Below are positions 1 to 5,965 of a stretch of DNA of 5,965 bases, one piece after another. Position numbers and translations under genes: made by a program. The notes beneath the pieces were generated by a model. The model did not search any database. It saw nothing but the letters and a program-made list of their open reading frames with translations, and was not told the DNA's origin. Each line of letters begins with the position of its first letter. Position 1 is the first letter of the stretch. This DNA comes from an uncultured Planctomycetaceae bacterium (lineage in GTDB: Bacteria > Planctomycetota > Planctomycetia > Planctomycetales > Planctomycetaceae). Location: assembly GCA_937975745.1 (NCBI GenBank), contig CALJUK010000294.1, positions 1 to 5,965 on the forward strand, given 5' to 3'.

Positions 1-778
1 GAACCGTTAGCGAAACTCGGATTGTTTCGCCGATTCCCCGGCTGATGAGCTGTTCGAACGCGATCCGCGTCTTGATGATTCCGTCCGGCGGCATCCCCGC
101 CTCGGTGACACCCAAATGCAATGGGACGTCCGGCCGTTCTTCGGCGAATCGGCGGTTGACTTCAATCACCTTCTGCGGATCGGAATCCTTCAGCGACACG
201 CAGTAACGTGTCATCCCGATCTGGTCGAGAAATTCACAGTGATCGAAGGCACTCTGAAGCATCGGCGAGATGCTGTCCGACTTGTCATATCGATCGGCGA
301 TGGCCGGATCGACCGAACCGCAATTCACACCGACACGCAGGGCGCAGTCGTTCTGGCGTGCGACATCGGCGATATACTGGACCTTCTCCCGCCACGGTTT
401 TTCGGTTTCGTGGTGATAGAGATGTCCGGGGTTGTACCGCAGTTTGGCAACGAAGGGAGCGACAATCTCGGCCAGCCGGTAGTTTTCCTGCAGGTCGACC
501 GACAGGTTCGCGCCCGTTTCAGCGCTGACGGCACGAAGCGCCTCGGCGTCTTTCTTGCTGTCGACAGCCACGCGAATGATGTCGGCACCCGCCTGCTGCA
601 GATCCCGAACCTGAGCCACCGTCGCCTGGACGTTGGTCGTCTTCGTGGCCGTCATGCTTTGGACGGCAATGGGGTGGCCGGCACCAATGGTGACCGAGCC
701 AATTCGAACCGCTCGCGTTGGATTGCGGGGAAGTTCCAGCATGAATCGATCCGTCAAACGGGGCCCTGTGCGGGGCAT
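1..778 (-). CDS. ispG: 4-hydroxy-3-methylbut-2-enyl diphosphate synthase (IspG/GcpE), N-terminal 259 residues, cut by window edge
   Basis: IspG is a cytoplasmic [4Fe-4S] enzyme of the MEP isoprenoid pathway. It reductively converts methylerythritol cyclodiphosphate to HMBPP. I translated the minus strand by hand from the ATG at 778-776; the frame stays open for 259 codons to the left edge. Family landmarks in order are RNPTRAVRIGSVTIG (18-32), the IAVQSMT motif (37-43), GADIIRVAVDS (65-75), LRYNPGH (113-119), RVGVNCGSVD (149-158), YCVSLKDS (193-200), LHLGVTEAG (221-229) and GIGETIRVSLT (248-258). These build the TIM barrel. The Fe-S cysteines and their glutamate sit further toward the C-terminus in this family, so they lie outside the window. 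No clear Shine-Dalgarno precedes either the first ATG or an internal ATG at 742-740 (Met13), which would give a start just before the conserved region. The true start is therefore uncertain by 12 codons. The gene is divergent from the TPR lipoprotein gene. Confidence 0.95.
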   Translation of the reverse strand, partial: MPRTGPRLTDRFMLELPRNPTRAVRIGSVTIGAGHPIAVQSMTATKTTNVQATVAQVRDLQQAGADIIRVAVDSKKDAEALRAVSAETGANLSVDLQENYRLAEIVAPFVAKLRYNPGHLYHHETEKPWREKVQYIADVARQNDCALRVGVNCGSVDPAIADRYDKSDSISPMLQSAFDHCEFLDQIGMTRYCVSLKDSDPQKVIEVNRRFAEERPDVPLHLGVTEAGMPPDGIIKTRIAFEQLISRGIGETIRVSLTV

Positions 779-920
779 TGAGTAAGGTATCGGAACGCGA
801 AGGACCACACAGTTCGGGCGTGCCCTTGGTGTCTGTGTGCCAACGCCAGCTTCCAGCGTCGCCTGGGAACTGCGGCTCTGCGCCTGCCTGTTCTGAGAAT
901 CATAGGTAATAGGGCGGAGA

Positions 921-944
921 CTTCCCAGACTGGAAGGGGCTTCC
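921..944. repeat. Overlapping small inverted repeats (CTTCC / GGAAG / CTTCC)
   Basis: CTTCC at 921-925 can pair with GGAAG at 932-936 (loop of 6). The same GGAAG can instead pair with CTTCC at 940-944 (loop of 3). The two 5-bp hairpins exclude each other. The element lies about 145-165 bases upstream of ispG. The stems are short and could be chance, so no function is assigned. Confidence 0.25.
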
Positions 945-1033
945 CGCTGACCGATCCTGCCCGAAGAAAGCGATTCCAGACAGAAACACCTGACCGAGGT
1001 GGGGTGCGATCGTGTGTACAGTTTCGATCAACA

Positions 1034-1063
1034 TTGACAAAACGCGGTGGCCCGTCGTATAAG
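1034..1063 (+). promoter_or_regulatory. Sigma70-type promoter for the TPR lipoprotein gene
   Basis: A perfect -35 hexamer TTGACA is at 1034-1039. After an 18-base spacer comes TATAAG at 1058-1063, which matches the -10 consensus at five of six positions. Transcription would start near 1070 and leave a leader of roughly 78 bases before the ATG at 1148. No other pair this close to consensus was noticed in the intergenic regions. Its position also argues against any translation start upstream of 1034 for the TPR gene. Confidence 0.65.
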
Positions 1064-1147
1064 CCCGCTCCAATCACGCGTCAGTCCGACGGAATTCTCG
1101 ACTGCCGCATCAAAAGCAATTCCACCCGTTCTCATGGATATGAAGCC

Positions 1148-2488
1148 ATGTCGAAGATCTCATGGATGATCGTACTGGCTGTTTTGGCTGTTGTGGGCTG
1201 CTCGTCGCAGGATGCGACTGAATCGACGACAGCGGCAACCGATTCGGCCGAAATTCCCGAGAAAGTGGCGACTTCGGAGGCGTCAGCGCGCCCGGTTGTG
1301 ACAACCGCCCCCGAAGAGCTGATCGCCAAGGCTGTGGCCCACGTCGAACGGCGTGAGCTGGTTCCGGCAATCCGCACCTTGACCGAGGCCGCCAAAGCGG
1401 CCCCGGGCGATTCGAGCGTCTACTTCCGCCGCGGGAGTATCCTGGCGGACATCGGTCAGAATGCGTTGGCGCAGCAGGATTTCAACAAGGCCATCGAACT
1501 CGATGGAACCAACTCACGCTATTTTAACACGCGGGGCTACTTTTACCTGACACGCAAAGCGCTGGACCCGGCATTGGGTGACTTCACCCGGGCGATCGAA
1601 CTCGATCCCTCGTACAAGCAAGCACTCAACAATCGAGGTCTGGTGCTCATCGCAAAGAAAGCCTTCGACAAGGCGTACGCCGACTTCGAAGCGGCCCTGA
1701 AGATCGATCCGGAGTATGTCGACGCGTACAACAATCTGGGTTTTGCCGACTACAACGCAGGCGAATACGAAAAGGCGATGGTCCAATTCGACCGGGTGCT
1801 GGAACTGCAGCCGAATTATGTGAATGCCTACAACAATCGTGGGCTCGTTCACTTCAAACAGGGACATCACGAACGGGCCATCGTGGACTTCACAGAGGCC
1901 ATTGTCCGCGATCCGAACAAAGTGAAGTACTATCACCACCGCCGTGAAGCCTACATGAAGTTGGGCAAGACGGACGAAGCGAAAACCGACGAAGAGAAGA
2001 TCGCTTGGCTGGGGCGGCTGGCTCACCTGAATGTGCAGATCGCCCGCAACGCGAACGATGTCGACGGTTATCTTGCACGGGCTGAGTTCTTCCTCAATGC
2101 GGATGAAACCGATGCGGCCATGCGAGATTACGACCGGGCCATTCGGATTGCCCCCAAGTCCGGCTTGATTCTCTCGCGGCGTGCGGCCGCCTGGTTGAAA
2201 CTGGGCGAGACCGATCGAGCGATCGAAGACTGCTGCGAAGCAATTCTGATCGATCCACACTACGAGGCGTACTCGACTCGCGGCGATGCGTACCTGCAGA
2301 GGGGCGATCACGAGCAGGCCATTGCCGACTATGCCAACGCGAAACGGTTCGATGCCAGCGTTGCCAAGGCCTATCTGCTGCGATCCGAAGAGCGGAAACG
2401 CCAGGGAGACGAAGCCAGTGCCGAGGAAGCGTACAAGCAGGCCCTCGCCATCGATCCCACCATTGCTTCTGCCACAGTCACGAAGTGA
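1148..2488 (+). CDS. TPR-repeat lipoprotein
   Basis: A 446-residue tetratricopeptide-repeat protein, probably anchored to a membrane and acting as a protein-interaction scaffold; partners cannot be read from the sequence. The frame is open from 1004. I choose the ATG at 1148 because it begins a classic lipoprotein signal: MSK, a hydrophobic stretch (residues 7-16), then lipobox VVGC with Cys18 as the lipidated residue. It also lies downstream of the strong promoter candidate. No clear Shine-Dalgarno is visible. Residues 19-55 are a Ser/Thr/Ala/Glu-rich linker. TPR-like units then follow at about 56-86, 89-122, 123-156, 157-190, 191-224, 225-258, 259-286, 304-337, 338-370, 371-403 and 405-438, most of them 34 residues with the usual G, A and terminal D-P positions. 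The array breaks at 287-303, where the consensus is lost, and the 371-403 unit is one residue short. Repeats such as AYNNRG resemble Sel1-free, O-GlcNAc-transferase-like TPRs. A specific function is unknown. Confidence 0.9.
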   Translation: MSKISWMIVLAVLAVVGCSSQDATESTTAATDSAEIPEKVATSEASARPVVTTAPEELIAKAVAHVERRELVPAIRTLTEAAKAAPGDSSVYFRRGSILADIGQNALAQQDFNKAIELDGTNSRYFNTRGYFYLTRKALDPALGDFTRAIELDPSYKQALNNRGLVLIAKKAFDKAYADFEAALKIDPEYVDAYNNLGFADYNAGEYEKAMVQFDRVLELQPNYVNAYNNRGLVHFKQGHHERAIVDFTEAIVRDPNKVKYYHHRREAYMKLGKTDEAKTDEEKIAWLGRLAHLNVQIARNANDVDGYLARAEFFLNADETDAAMRDYDRAIRIAPKSGLILSRRAAAWLKLGETDRAIEDCCEAILIDPHYEAYSTRGDAYLQRGDHEQAIADYANAKRFDASVAKAYLLRSEERKRQGDEASAEEAYKQALAIDPTIASATVTK

Positions 2489-2614
2489 AGTTCGTGTCGA
2501 GATCGTCCCGAAACGAAGTCAGACCGACCGAACTTCGGTTCCGAGCCGTGTGCTGACCTCCGAGCAGAATCTCCCGCGCAGTTGCAGAGAACATTCCACC
2601 CGGCCCGATCCATC

Positions 2615-2657
2615 CGCGAAAGACAGTCTCGCGTGGTTAAGCCAGCACGACTGCTGG
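2615..2657. terminator. Two tandem hairpins between convergent genes, possible bidirectional terminator
   Basis: The first hairpin pairs CGCGA (2615-2619) with TCGCG (2629-2633). The second, stronger one pairs CCAGCA (2642-2647) with TGCTGG (2652-2657) around a 4-base loop. They lie between the stop of the TPR gene (2488) and the stop of the phosphatase gene (2676), about 19 bases past the latter. Neither strand has a clear T-tract after the stems, so intrinsic termination is uncertain. A weaker inverted repeat (ACCGAA/TTCGGT, 2527-2539) has too short a loop to form fully. Confidence 0.35.
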
Positions 2658-2675
2658 GGGCCAGAAAATTGCGGC

Positions 2676-3485
2676 CTACTTGCCCCACAGTTTCCACCAG
2701 GACCGTTCGGCTGGGTCAGCCTCCGCCGTGTCAAAACGGTCGGGGCCCTGTCCCGAGGTGATGACGTGTCCCTCGGGGAGCAACACGCAGGAGAGGTCGC
2801 CGTCAATTCCGCCCGTCGTGTCGACGAGGATCCGATTCGGTCGCAGGACCGCCTGTGGAACCTGGACGTGGCCCGAAACGACAGTCAACGGACAGTCCGC
2901 CGGCGGTGAAGAGCTCACCAAGGATTTCGAGCACAACCAGGGCGGTCGGTTCAGCGAGAAGTCCTTCTGTCGCAGGATGCGCTGCTGTATCGCAAAGGGA
3001 GAATTGGGCTCGAGGCCGGCATGGACGAAGAAGAACTTCGGATGCTCGATGCACCAGGGAAGGCCAGCAATCACGGCCCGATGTCTGTCGGGAACGCGGT
3101 GGGCCAACTCGTGCAGGTCGCCAAATGTGGCACCGTACGAGGCGAAAGTGGTCTGTGAGTCGTAGTGGTCCAGCCACCGTTTTCCCCAGTCGCTGTATTC
3201 CGGGGTGGGCAGCCAGCCGAGAGCGGCCGCCATCGCCAGGTCGTGGTTGCCGGCAATGGCTGCGGTCCGTCGATGCTGGATCAGCAGATCGGAAATGACA
3301 TCGACAATTCCCTTCGGATCCGGGCCACGGTCGACCAGATCGCCGATAAACACGATCCACCGCCGTTCGTAGTCCGGCAGGGCACGGAGTTTGTCGAGGA
3401 TGGTGAGCAGTTTCTCTACCTGCCCGTGAAGATCGCCAATGACGGCGACGGGCCCGTCGATTCGAGTGGCCAATTCCAGCTGCAT
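2676..3485 (-). CDS. PPP-family metallophosphoesterase (serine/threonine phosphatase or ApaH-like)
   Basis: A 269-residue cytoplasmic calcineurin-like phosphoesterase that should bind two metal ions. It would hydrolyse phosphomonoesters on Ser/Thr or, alternatively, dinucleoside polyphosphates. The motifs are complete: GDLHG (17-21), GDLVDRGP (48-55), GNHD (79-82), HAGL (155-158) and GH (205-206). Met1 lies close to the first motif, which fits family layout. The segment TTFASYG (112-118), after a Trp-rich stretch, resembles the T-x-x-SYG region of bacterial PrpA/PrpB-type phosphatases and ApaH. I cannot separate protein phosphatase from Ap4A hydrolase activity by eye. The last residues are basic and aromatic (RSWWKLWGK), unusual for the family core and possibly a peripheral membrane contact. 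A good ribosome binding site supports the start. The gene is convergent with the TPR gene and lies downstream of the fusion enzyme on the same strand, separated by 201 bases. Confidence 0.9.
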   Translation of the reverse strand: MQLELATRIDGPVAVIGDLHGQVEKLLTILDKLRALPDYERRWIVFIGDLVDRGPDPKGIVDVISDLLIQHRRTAAIAGNHDLAMAAALGWLPTPEYSDWGKRWLDHYDSQTTFASYGATFGDLHELAHRVPDRHRAVIAGLPWCIEHPKFFFVHAGLEPNSPFAIQQRILRQKDFSLNRPPWLCSKSLVSSSPPADCPLTVVSGHVQVPQAVLRPNRILVDTTGGIDGDLSCVLLPEGHVITSGQGPDRFDTAEADPAERSWWKLWGK

Positions 3486-3490
3486 CCTGG

Positions 3491-3498
3491 TCCTTTCT
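3491..3498 (-). promoter_or_regulatory. Ribosome binding site of the metallophosphoesterase gene
   Basis: On the minus strand AGAAAGGA precedes the ATG at 3485 by five bases. It is the best Shine-Dalgarno match in the window; the other starts have weak or poorly spaced ones. It fixes the phosphatase start. Confidence 0.7.
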
Positions 3499-3528
3499 CA
3501 GTCAATTCGTCGCAGATTCACGCCGGGG

Positions 3529-3550
3529 CATGCCACGGCGGACGGGCATG
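3529..3550 (-). repeat. Inverted repeat in the phosphatase leader
   Basis: CATGCC (3529-3534) can pair with GGCATG (3545-3550) around a 10-base loop. It lies about 45-65 bases upstream of the phosphatase start, where an operator or a leader hairpin could sit. A poor -10-like GATAAC is next to it on the minus strand. No protein or ligand is implied, and chance occurrence is possible. Confidence 0.25.
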
Positions 3551-3660
3551 TTATCGCGCGAGCAAGAATCCACCAAGACGAACAGAACGGCGATCTCCGC
3601 CCTCGCCCCGCTCAAGTTTTCCGGTGACGACGATGCGAGGGTTCTCAAGGCCCCGGATCA

Positions 3661-3677
3661 CACGGCAGAGAGCCGTG
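3661..3677 (-). terminator. GC-rich hairpin after the formyltransferase-deacetylase gene
   Basis: CACGGC and GCCGTG form a perfect 6-bp stem around a 5-base loop, about 9 bases past the TAA stop at 3687-3689 on the minus strand. Position and strength suit transcript termination or 3'-end protection, but no T-tract follows. It could instead attenuate read-through into the phosphatase gene. Confidence 0.45.
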
Positions 3678-3686
3678 GGCAGTGCG

Positions 3687-5276
3687 TTACCCGCCGTAAC
3701 CTTCCAGTCGTGCCTGAAATGCGCGATCGGAGAAGTTGTAGTCGATTCCCATCCGGCGAACGTCAAACGGATCGATGTCGGCCCGATTGCACCCACCATA
3801 GGCCGACAGGCAACTGGCGTATCCGATTCGCTTCACGTCTTCGAGAATCTCTGGGGTGATGTCAGACTTTTTTCCGAACGGGTAGGCGAACAGTACCTCT
3901 TCGAGTCCGAGTCGACTCTGTAGCTCGGCCTTGGAGGCCACCAGTTCCGCGCGGACCTCCTCCGGCGGAGCCTGGGCGCAATTGACGTGCGATACCGTAT
4001 GCGAGCCGATCGTGAAGCCCAGCTGCTTCATTTCGGCGAGGTGATCCCACGTCATGTTGGGGAGTGGTCGGCCTAGTTTCGTCAAATCATGCGGGAAGCC
4101 CCGCTCGGCCCCGATCATCCCCGTGCTGACGAAGAATGCAGCCGGGATTCCATGCTTGACCAGGATTGGAACGGCGTTTTGGTAGTTGTCCAGATATCCG
4201 TCATCAAACGTGACTGCGACAACCGGCCGACGAATGTTTCGGGGAACCCGTCCTGCAACGACATCGTCGATGGTGGCAACGGTGTATTTGCGGCGGACGA
4301 GTTCCATCTGTCGATCGAATTGTTCGATTCCCACGGTGACCGTATCCCGCAGTTCGTCGTTCACACGGTGATACAGGAGAACAACGACGCGCTGCCTGTT
4401 CTGCCACGCCAGGACTCGGGAGGGGATCGGCCGGATCAGGTTGCTGTAGGAGAAAAATACCGCTTCTTTGACTTGCCGTTTGAGCACATTCTGACCCTTG
4501 TGGGAGGCTGACCGCCGGTCGAGCTCGCGTTGCTGCCTGAGTGTCGGTGTGGTGTAGGTGCGACCTTCGCCCCGCTGTTTTTCTGACGACGGATTCCCGT
4601 CGGCAATCAGTCGGATCGCACGGTTGACCAGTCGAATGCCAAGTTCATCGAGCTGAAGCTGCAGTCCCTTGACTGTGGAAAACTTCGTAATGGGGACGGT
4701 TGATGCTACAAGGATCTGACCGGTGTCCAGCCCCGCATCGACCCAGTGCACAGTGCAGCCGACTTCGGACTCCTGATTCCACATTTCCCAGAACGCGGGG
4801 GGCATGCCTCGGTACTCGGGAACCCTTCCCTTGTGCAGATTGATCGTACCGGACTTGGGAAGTTGAAATAGTGGCGGGCGGAGAATCGGGGCGGCCAGGC
4901 AGATGCCGAGGTCCGGCTCGAACTGTTCGATTTGTGACAGCACGTCGGCCGCATGCAGGTTGTCGCAGCAGATGTACTGCACCCGTGGGTGTTCTGGGAG
5001 GCGGGACATTTGCCGCGCCGGCTCCATCGACGCCGATTGCCTCCGATGTGTTCTTGCCCGCAGTCGCTCCGAAAGCGAGGCGACTTGATGGGGGACCCAC
5101 CTCCAGCCGTGGTGTTTCAGGTTGCGTCGCTGACCTTGCCAGATCGATCGCAATGTTCGCCGCCGAACCTGATGCACGATCAAAACTTCAAGATCGGGGA
5201 AGTCCCCCAGGATCTTCCAGATTCCTTTCCTGACGGAGTCCGATAATTGGCCAGTGAAGATTGCGATTCGCTTCAT
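3687..5276 (-). CDS. Formyltransferase / polysaccharide deacetylase fusion protein
   Basis: A 529-residue two-domain enzyme. Residues 1-35 and 100-225 form a formyltransferase domain of the Fmt/GART/ArnA-N type, which uses 10-formyltetrahydrofolate. The triad is Asn146 and His148 (NLHKGRVPEYRG) and Asp184 (GLDTG); the His-to-Asp spacing of 36 matches the family. Residues 36-98 are a strongly basic insertion with Trp, possibly membrane-contacting. A basic linker (about 235-295) leads to a NodB/CE4 deacetylase domain. That domain has VVVLLYHRV (297-305), TFDDG (356-360; Asp358 expected base, Asp359 metal ligand), SHTVSH (425-430; His426 and His430 metal ligands) and AYPFG (464-468). Ala464 stands where classical CE4 enzymes have Arg, and no terminal L-x-H motif is clear; both are common in divergent COG0726 proteins. 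No signal peptide or transmembrane helix is evident, so both domains are probably cytoplasmic. The ATG at 5276 starts directly at the domain (MKRIAIFTG); upstream AAGAGGG is 13 bases away, rather far. A sugar or glycolipid amine substrate is inferred, not shown. Lies 36 bases after the permease gene. Confidence 0.88.
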   Translation of the reverse strand: MKRIAIFTGQLSDSVRKGIWKILGDFPDLEVLIVHQVRRRTLRSIWQGQRRNLKHHGWRWVPHQVASLSERLRARTHRRQSASMEPARQMSRLPEHPRVQYICCDNLHAADVLSQIEQFEPDLGICLAAPILRPPLFQLPKSGTINLHKGRVPEYRGMPPAFWEMWNQESEVGCTVHWVDAGLDTGQILVASTVPITKFSTVKGLQLQLDELGIRLVNRAIRLIADGNPSSEKQRGEGRTYTTPTLRQQRELDRRSASHKGQNVLKRQVKEAVFFSYSNLIRPIPSRVLAWQNRQRVVVLLYHRVNDELRDTVTVGIEQFDRQMELVRRKYTVATIDDVVAGRVPRNIRRPVVAVTFDDGYLDNYQNAVPILVKHGIPAAFFVSTGMIGAERGFPHDLTKLGRPLPNMTWDHLAEMKQLGFTIGSHTVSHVNCAQAPPEEVRAELVASKAELQSRLGLEEVLFAYPFGKKSDITPEILEDVKRIGYASCLSAYGGCNRADIDPFDVRRMGIDYNFSDRAFQARLEGYGG

Positions 5277-5312
5277 CGTACCGTTCGTGCCCTCTTGGAC
5301 TGACCACGCGAT

Positions 5313-5965
5313 CTAACCCTGTCGAAGGGCCGGAACGATCTCGGTTCTCGCGGCATGCCAGGCGGGAGGAATCCCGGCGAGCAGACCCGTCACCGCTGCG
5401 ACAGCGACACCGAAGACAGTCAATCGGATCGACGGCGTAAAAGCAATTGTCACGGCTTCTGCGCCGACCGACAGGCTACTGGCAGCCAGGACAGCCATCG
5501 CTGTTCCCACGCCGACGATTCCACCTGCGAGGCTCAGAAGAAAGCTTTCAGTCAGAATCAGGCCGAACACTCTCTGTCCGGAGAATCCGAGCGTCTGCAG
5601 GACGGCGTGCTCGTTGATGCGGTCCTCGACCGACATGATGGTTGTCGTCGCGACCAGTGCCAGTACCAGCCCCACGCACGCATACCCCAAGTAGTGGGCC
5701 ATCCCGATCAATTGCGTCAGATCGCCCAAGGCCTTTGCCTGAAAGACGCCCTTCGGCCGAGTGTCGGTTTCGATTGGCCCTCCTCGGAAGAGTTCGTCGA
5801 TCTCCTGGCTTTTGACGACCGGATCAACCCCCGCCTGCAGCAACACCTCGATTTGAGTCACCGTGCCAACCAGATTCATTCCCCGACTGCGCTGCAGGAA
5901 TTCCAGGTGGGAATAGATGTAGTTCTCCTCGGCGGCATCATTACTCCGATAAATACAGGCCACAT
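5313..5965 (-). CDS. ABC transporter permease, MacB/FtsX family, C-terminal part cut by window edge
   Basis: The C-terminal 217 or so residues of an inner-membrane permease that would work with an ABC ATPase, as in MacB- or LolC-type exporters. The frame runs through the right edge. A GTG at 5963-5961 is simply an internal valine, because the sequence already reads as the end of the extracytoplasmic MacB-type domain. Numbering from that valine, residues 1-80 are the periplasmic portion, then come helices at about 90-112, 135-160 and 181-201. The cytoplasmic loop after the first helix (EDRINEHAVLQTLGF, 113-127) and the terminal PPAWHAARTEIVPALRQG (199-216) are typical of the FtsX domain. The N-terminal helix and most of the periplasmic domain lie outside the window. 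Substrate unknown. It probably shares a transcript with the fusion enzyme 36 bases downstream. Confidence 0.92.
   Translation of the reverse strand, partial: VACIYRSNDAAEENYIYSHLEFLQRSRGMNLVGTVTQIEVLLQAGVDPVVKSQEIDELFRGGPIETDTRPKGVFQAKALGDLTQLIGMAHYLGYACVGLVLALVATTTIMSVEDRINEHAVLQTLGFSGQRVFGLILTESFLLSLAGGIVGVGTAMAVLAASSLSVGAEAVTIAFTPSIRLTVFGVAVAAVTGLLAGIPPAWHAARTEIVPALRQG

Larger units (their letters stand above)
779..1147. other. Divergent intergenic region between ispG and the TPR lipoprotein gene
   Basis: These 369 bases separate two genes that read away from each other. I see no convincing gene here. A minus-strand open frame at 754-1077 would overlap the ispG start; its translation is arginine- and proline-rich with no recognisable domain. 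The right half carries a strong promoter candidate for the TPR gene. For ispG I see only a weak candidate, a TATGAT-like -10 on the minus strand at 904-899 without a good -35. Small inverted repeats lie at 851-869 and 921-944. Confidence 0.6.

Noticed and set aside
116..781. Plus-strand open frame of 221 residues
   Set aside because: It lies fully antisense to ispG, whose translation is unmistakable over the whole stretch. The plus-strand product has no recognisable domain.
754..1077. Minus-strand open frame of 107 residues across the divergent intergenic region
   Set aside because: It overlaps the ispG start in another frame and covers the promoter region, and its Arg/Pro-rich translation matches no family I know.
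1514..2311. Minus-strand open frame of 265 residues
   Set aside because: It is antisense to the TPR array; its hydrophobic, Val/Ile-rich look comes from reading the complement of repeated Asp, Asn and Tyr codons.
3165..3923. Plus-strand open frame of 252 residues spanning the phosphatase start and the fusion gene end
   Set aside because: It is antisense to two well-supported genes and shows no domain, start signal or coherent composition.
3687..5276. Two separate genes wrongly fused by a sequencing error
   Set aside because: The frame is continuous through a plausible linker, with no internal stop or composition break and no good start with a ribosome site before the deacetylase domain. A true fusion is more likely, though a read-level check would settle it.
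5961..5963. GTG as the start of the permease gene
   Set aside because: The protein from this point is already inside the MacB-type extracytoplasmic domain and lacks the family's N-terminal helix, so the gene continues beyond the window.

Overview
The window looks like chromosomal DNA from a GC-rich bacterium. Low-SD gene starts, a Gram-negative-type TPR lipoprotein, the MEP isoprenoid pathway and the protein styles suggest Planctomycetota. That is an inference from look and feel only; no phylogenetic marker here settles it. I see no mobile elements, CRISPR arrays, tRNAs or rRNAs.

Layout from left to right. (1) Positions 1-778, minus strand: the first 259 codons of ispG, cut by the left edge. 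(2) Positions 779-1147: a divergent intergenic region with a near-consensus sigma70-type promoter (TTGACA, 18 bases, TATAAG) reading right, plus small inverted repeats. (3) Positions 1148-2488, plus strand: a TPR-repeat lipoprotein of 446 residues. (4) Positions 2489-2675: the junction of two convergent genes, holding two small hairpins. (5) Positions 2676-3485, minus strand: a PPP-family metallophosphoesterase with a good ribosome binding site. (6) Positions 3486-3686: a spacer with a GC-rich hairpin just after the next gene's stop. (7) Positions 3687-5276, minus strand: a 529-residue two-domain enzyme with an N-terminal formyltransferase domain (Asn-His-Asp triad present) and a C-terminal NodB/CE4 polysaccharide deacetylase domain. 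(8) Positions 5313-5965, minus strand: the C-terminal part of a MacB/FtsX-type ABC transporter permease, cut by the right edge and lying 36 bases upstream of the fusion gene.

The permease and the fusion enzyme are probably co-transcribed. The phosphatase may be a separate unit, because a hairpin and about 200 bases separate it from them. The most interesting item is the formyltransferase-deacetylase fusion. It joins in one chain, with no visible signal peptide, the two kinds of chemistry that the lipid A Ara4N pathway splits between ArnA (N-formylation) and ArnD (deformylation). It could formylate and deformylate an amino sugar, or swap an N-acetyl group for an N-formyl group. The other genes look like ordinary housekeeping or envelope functions.
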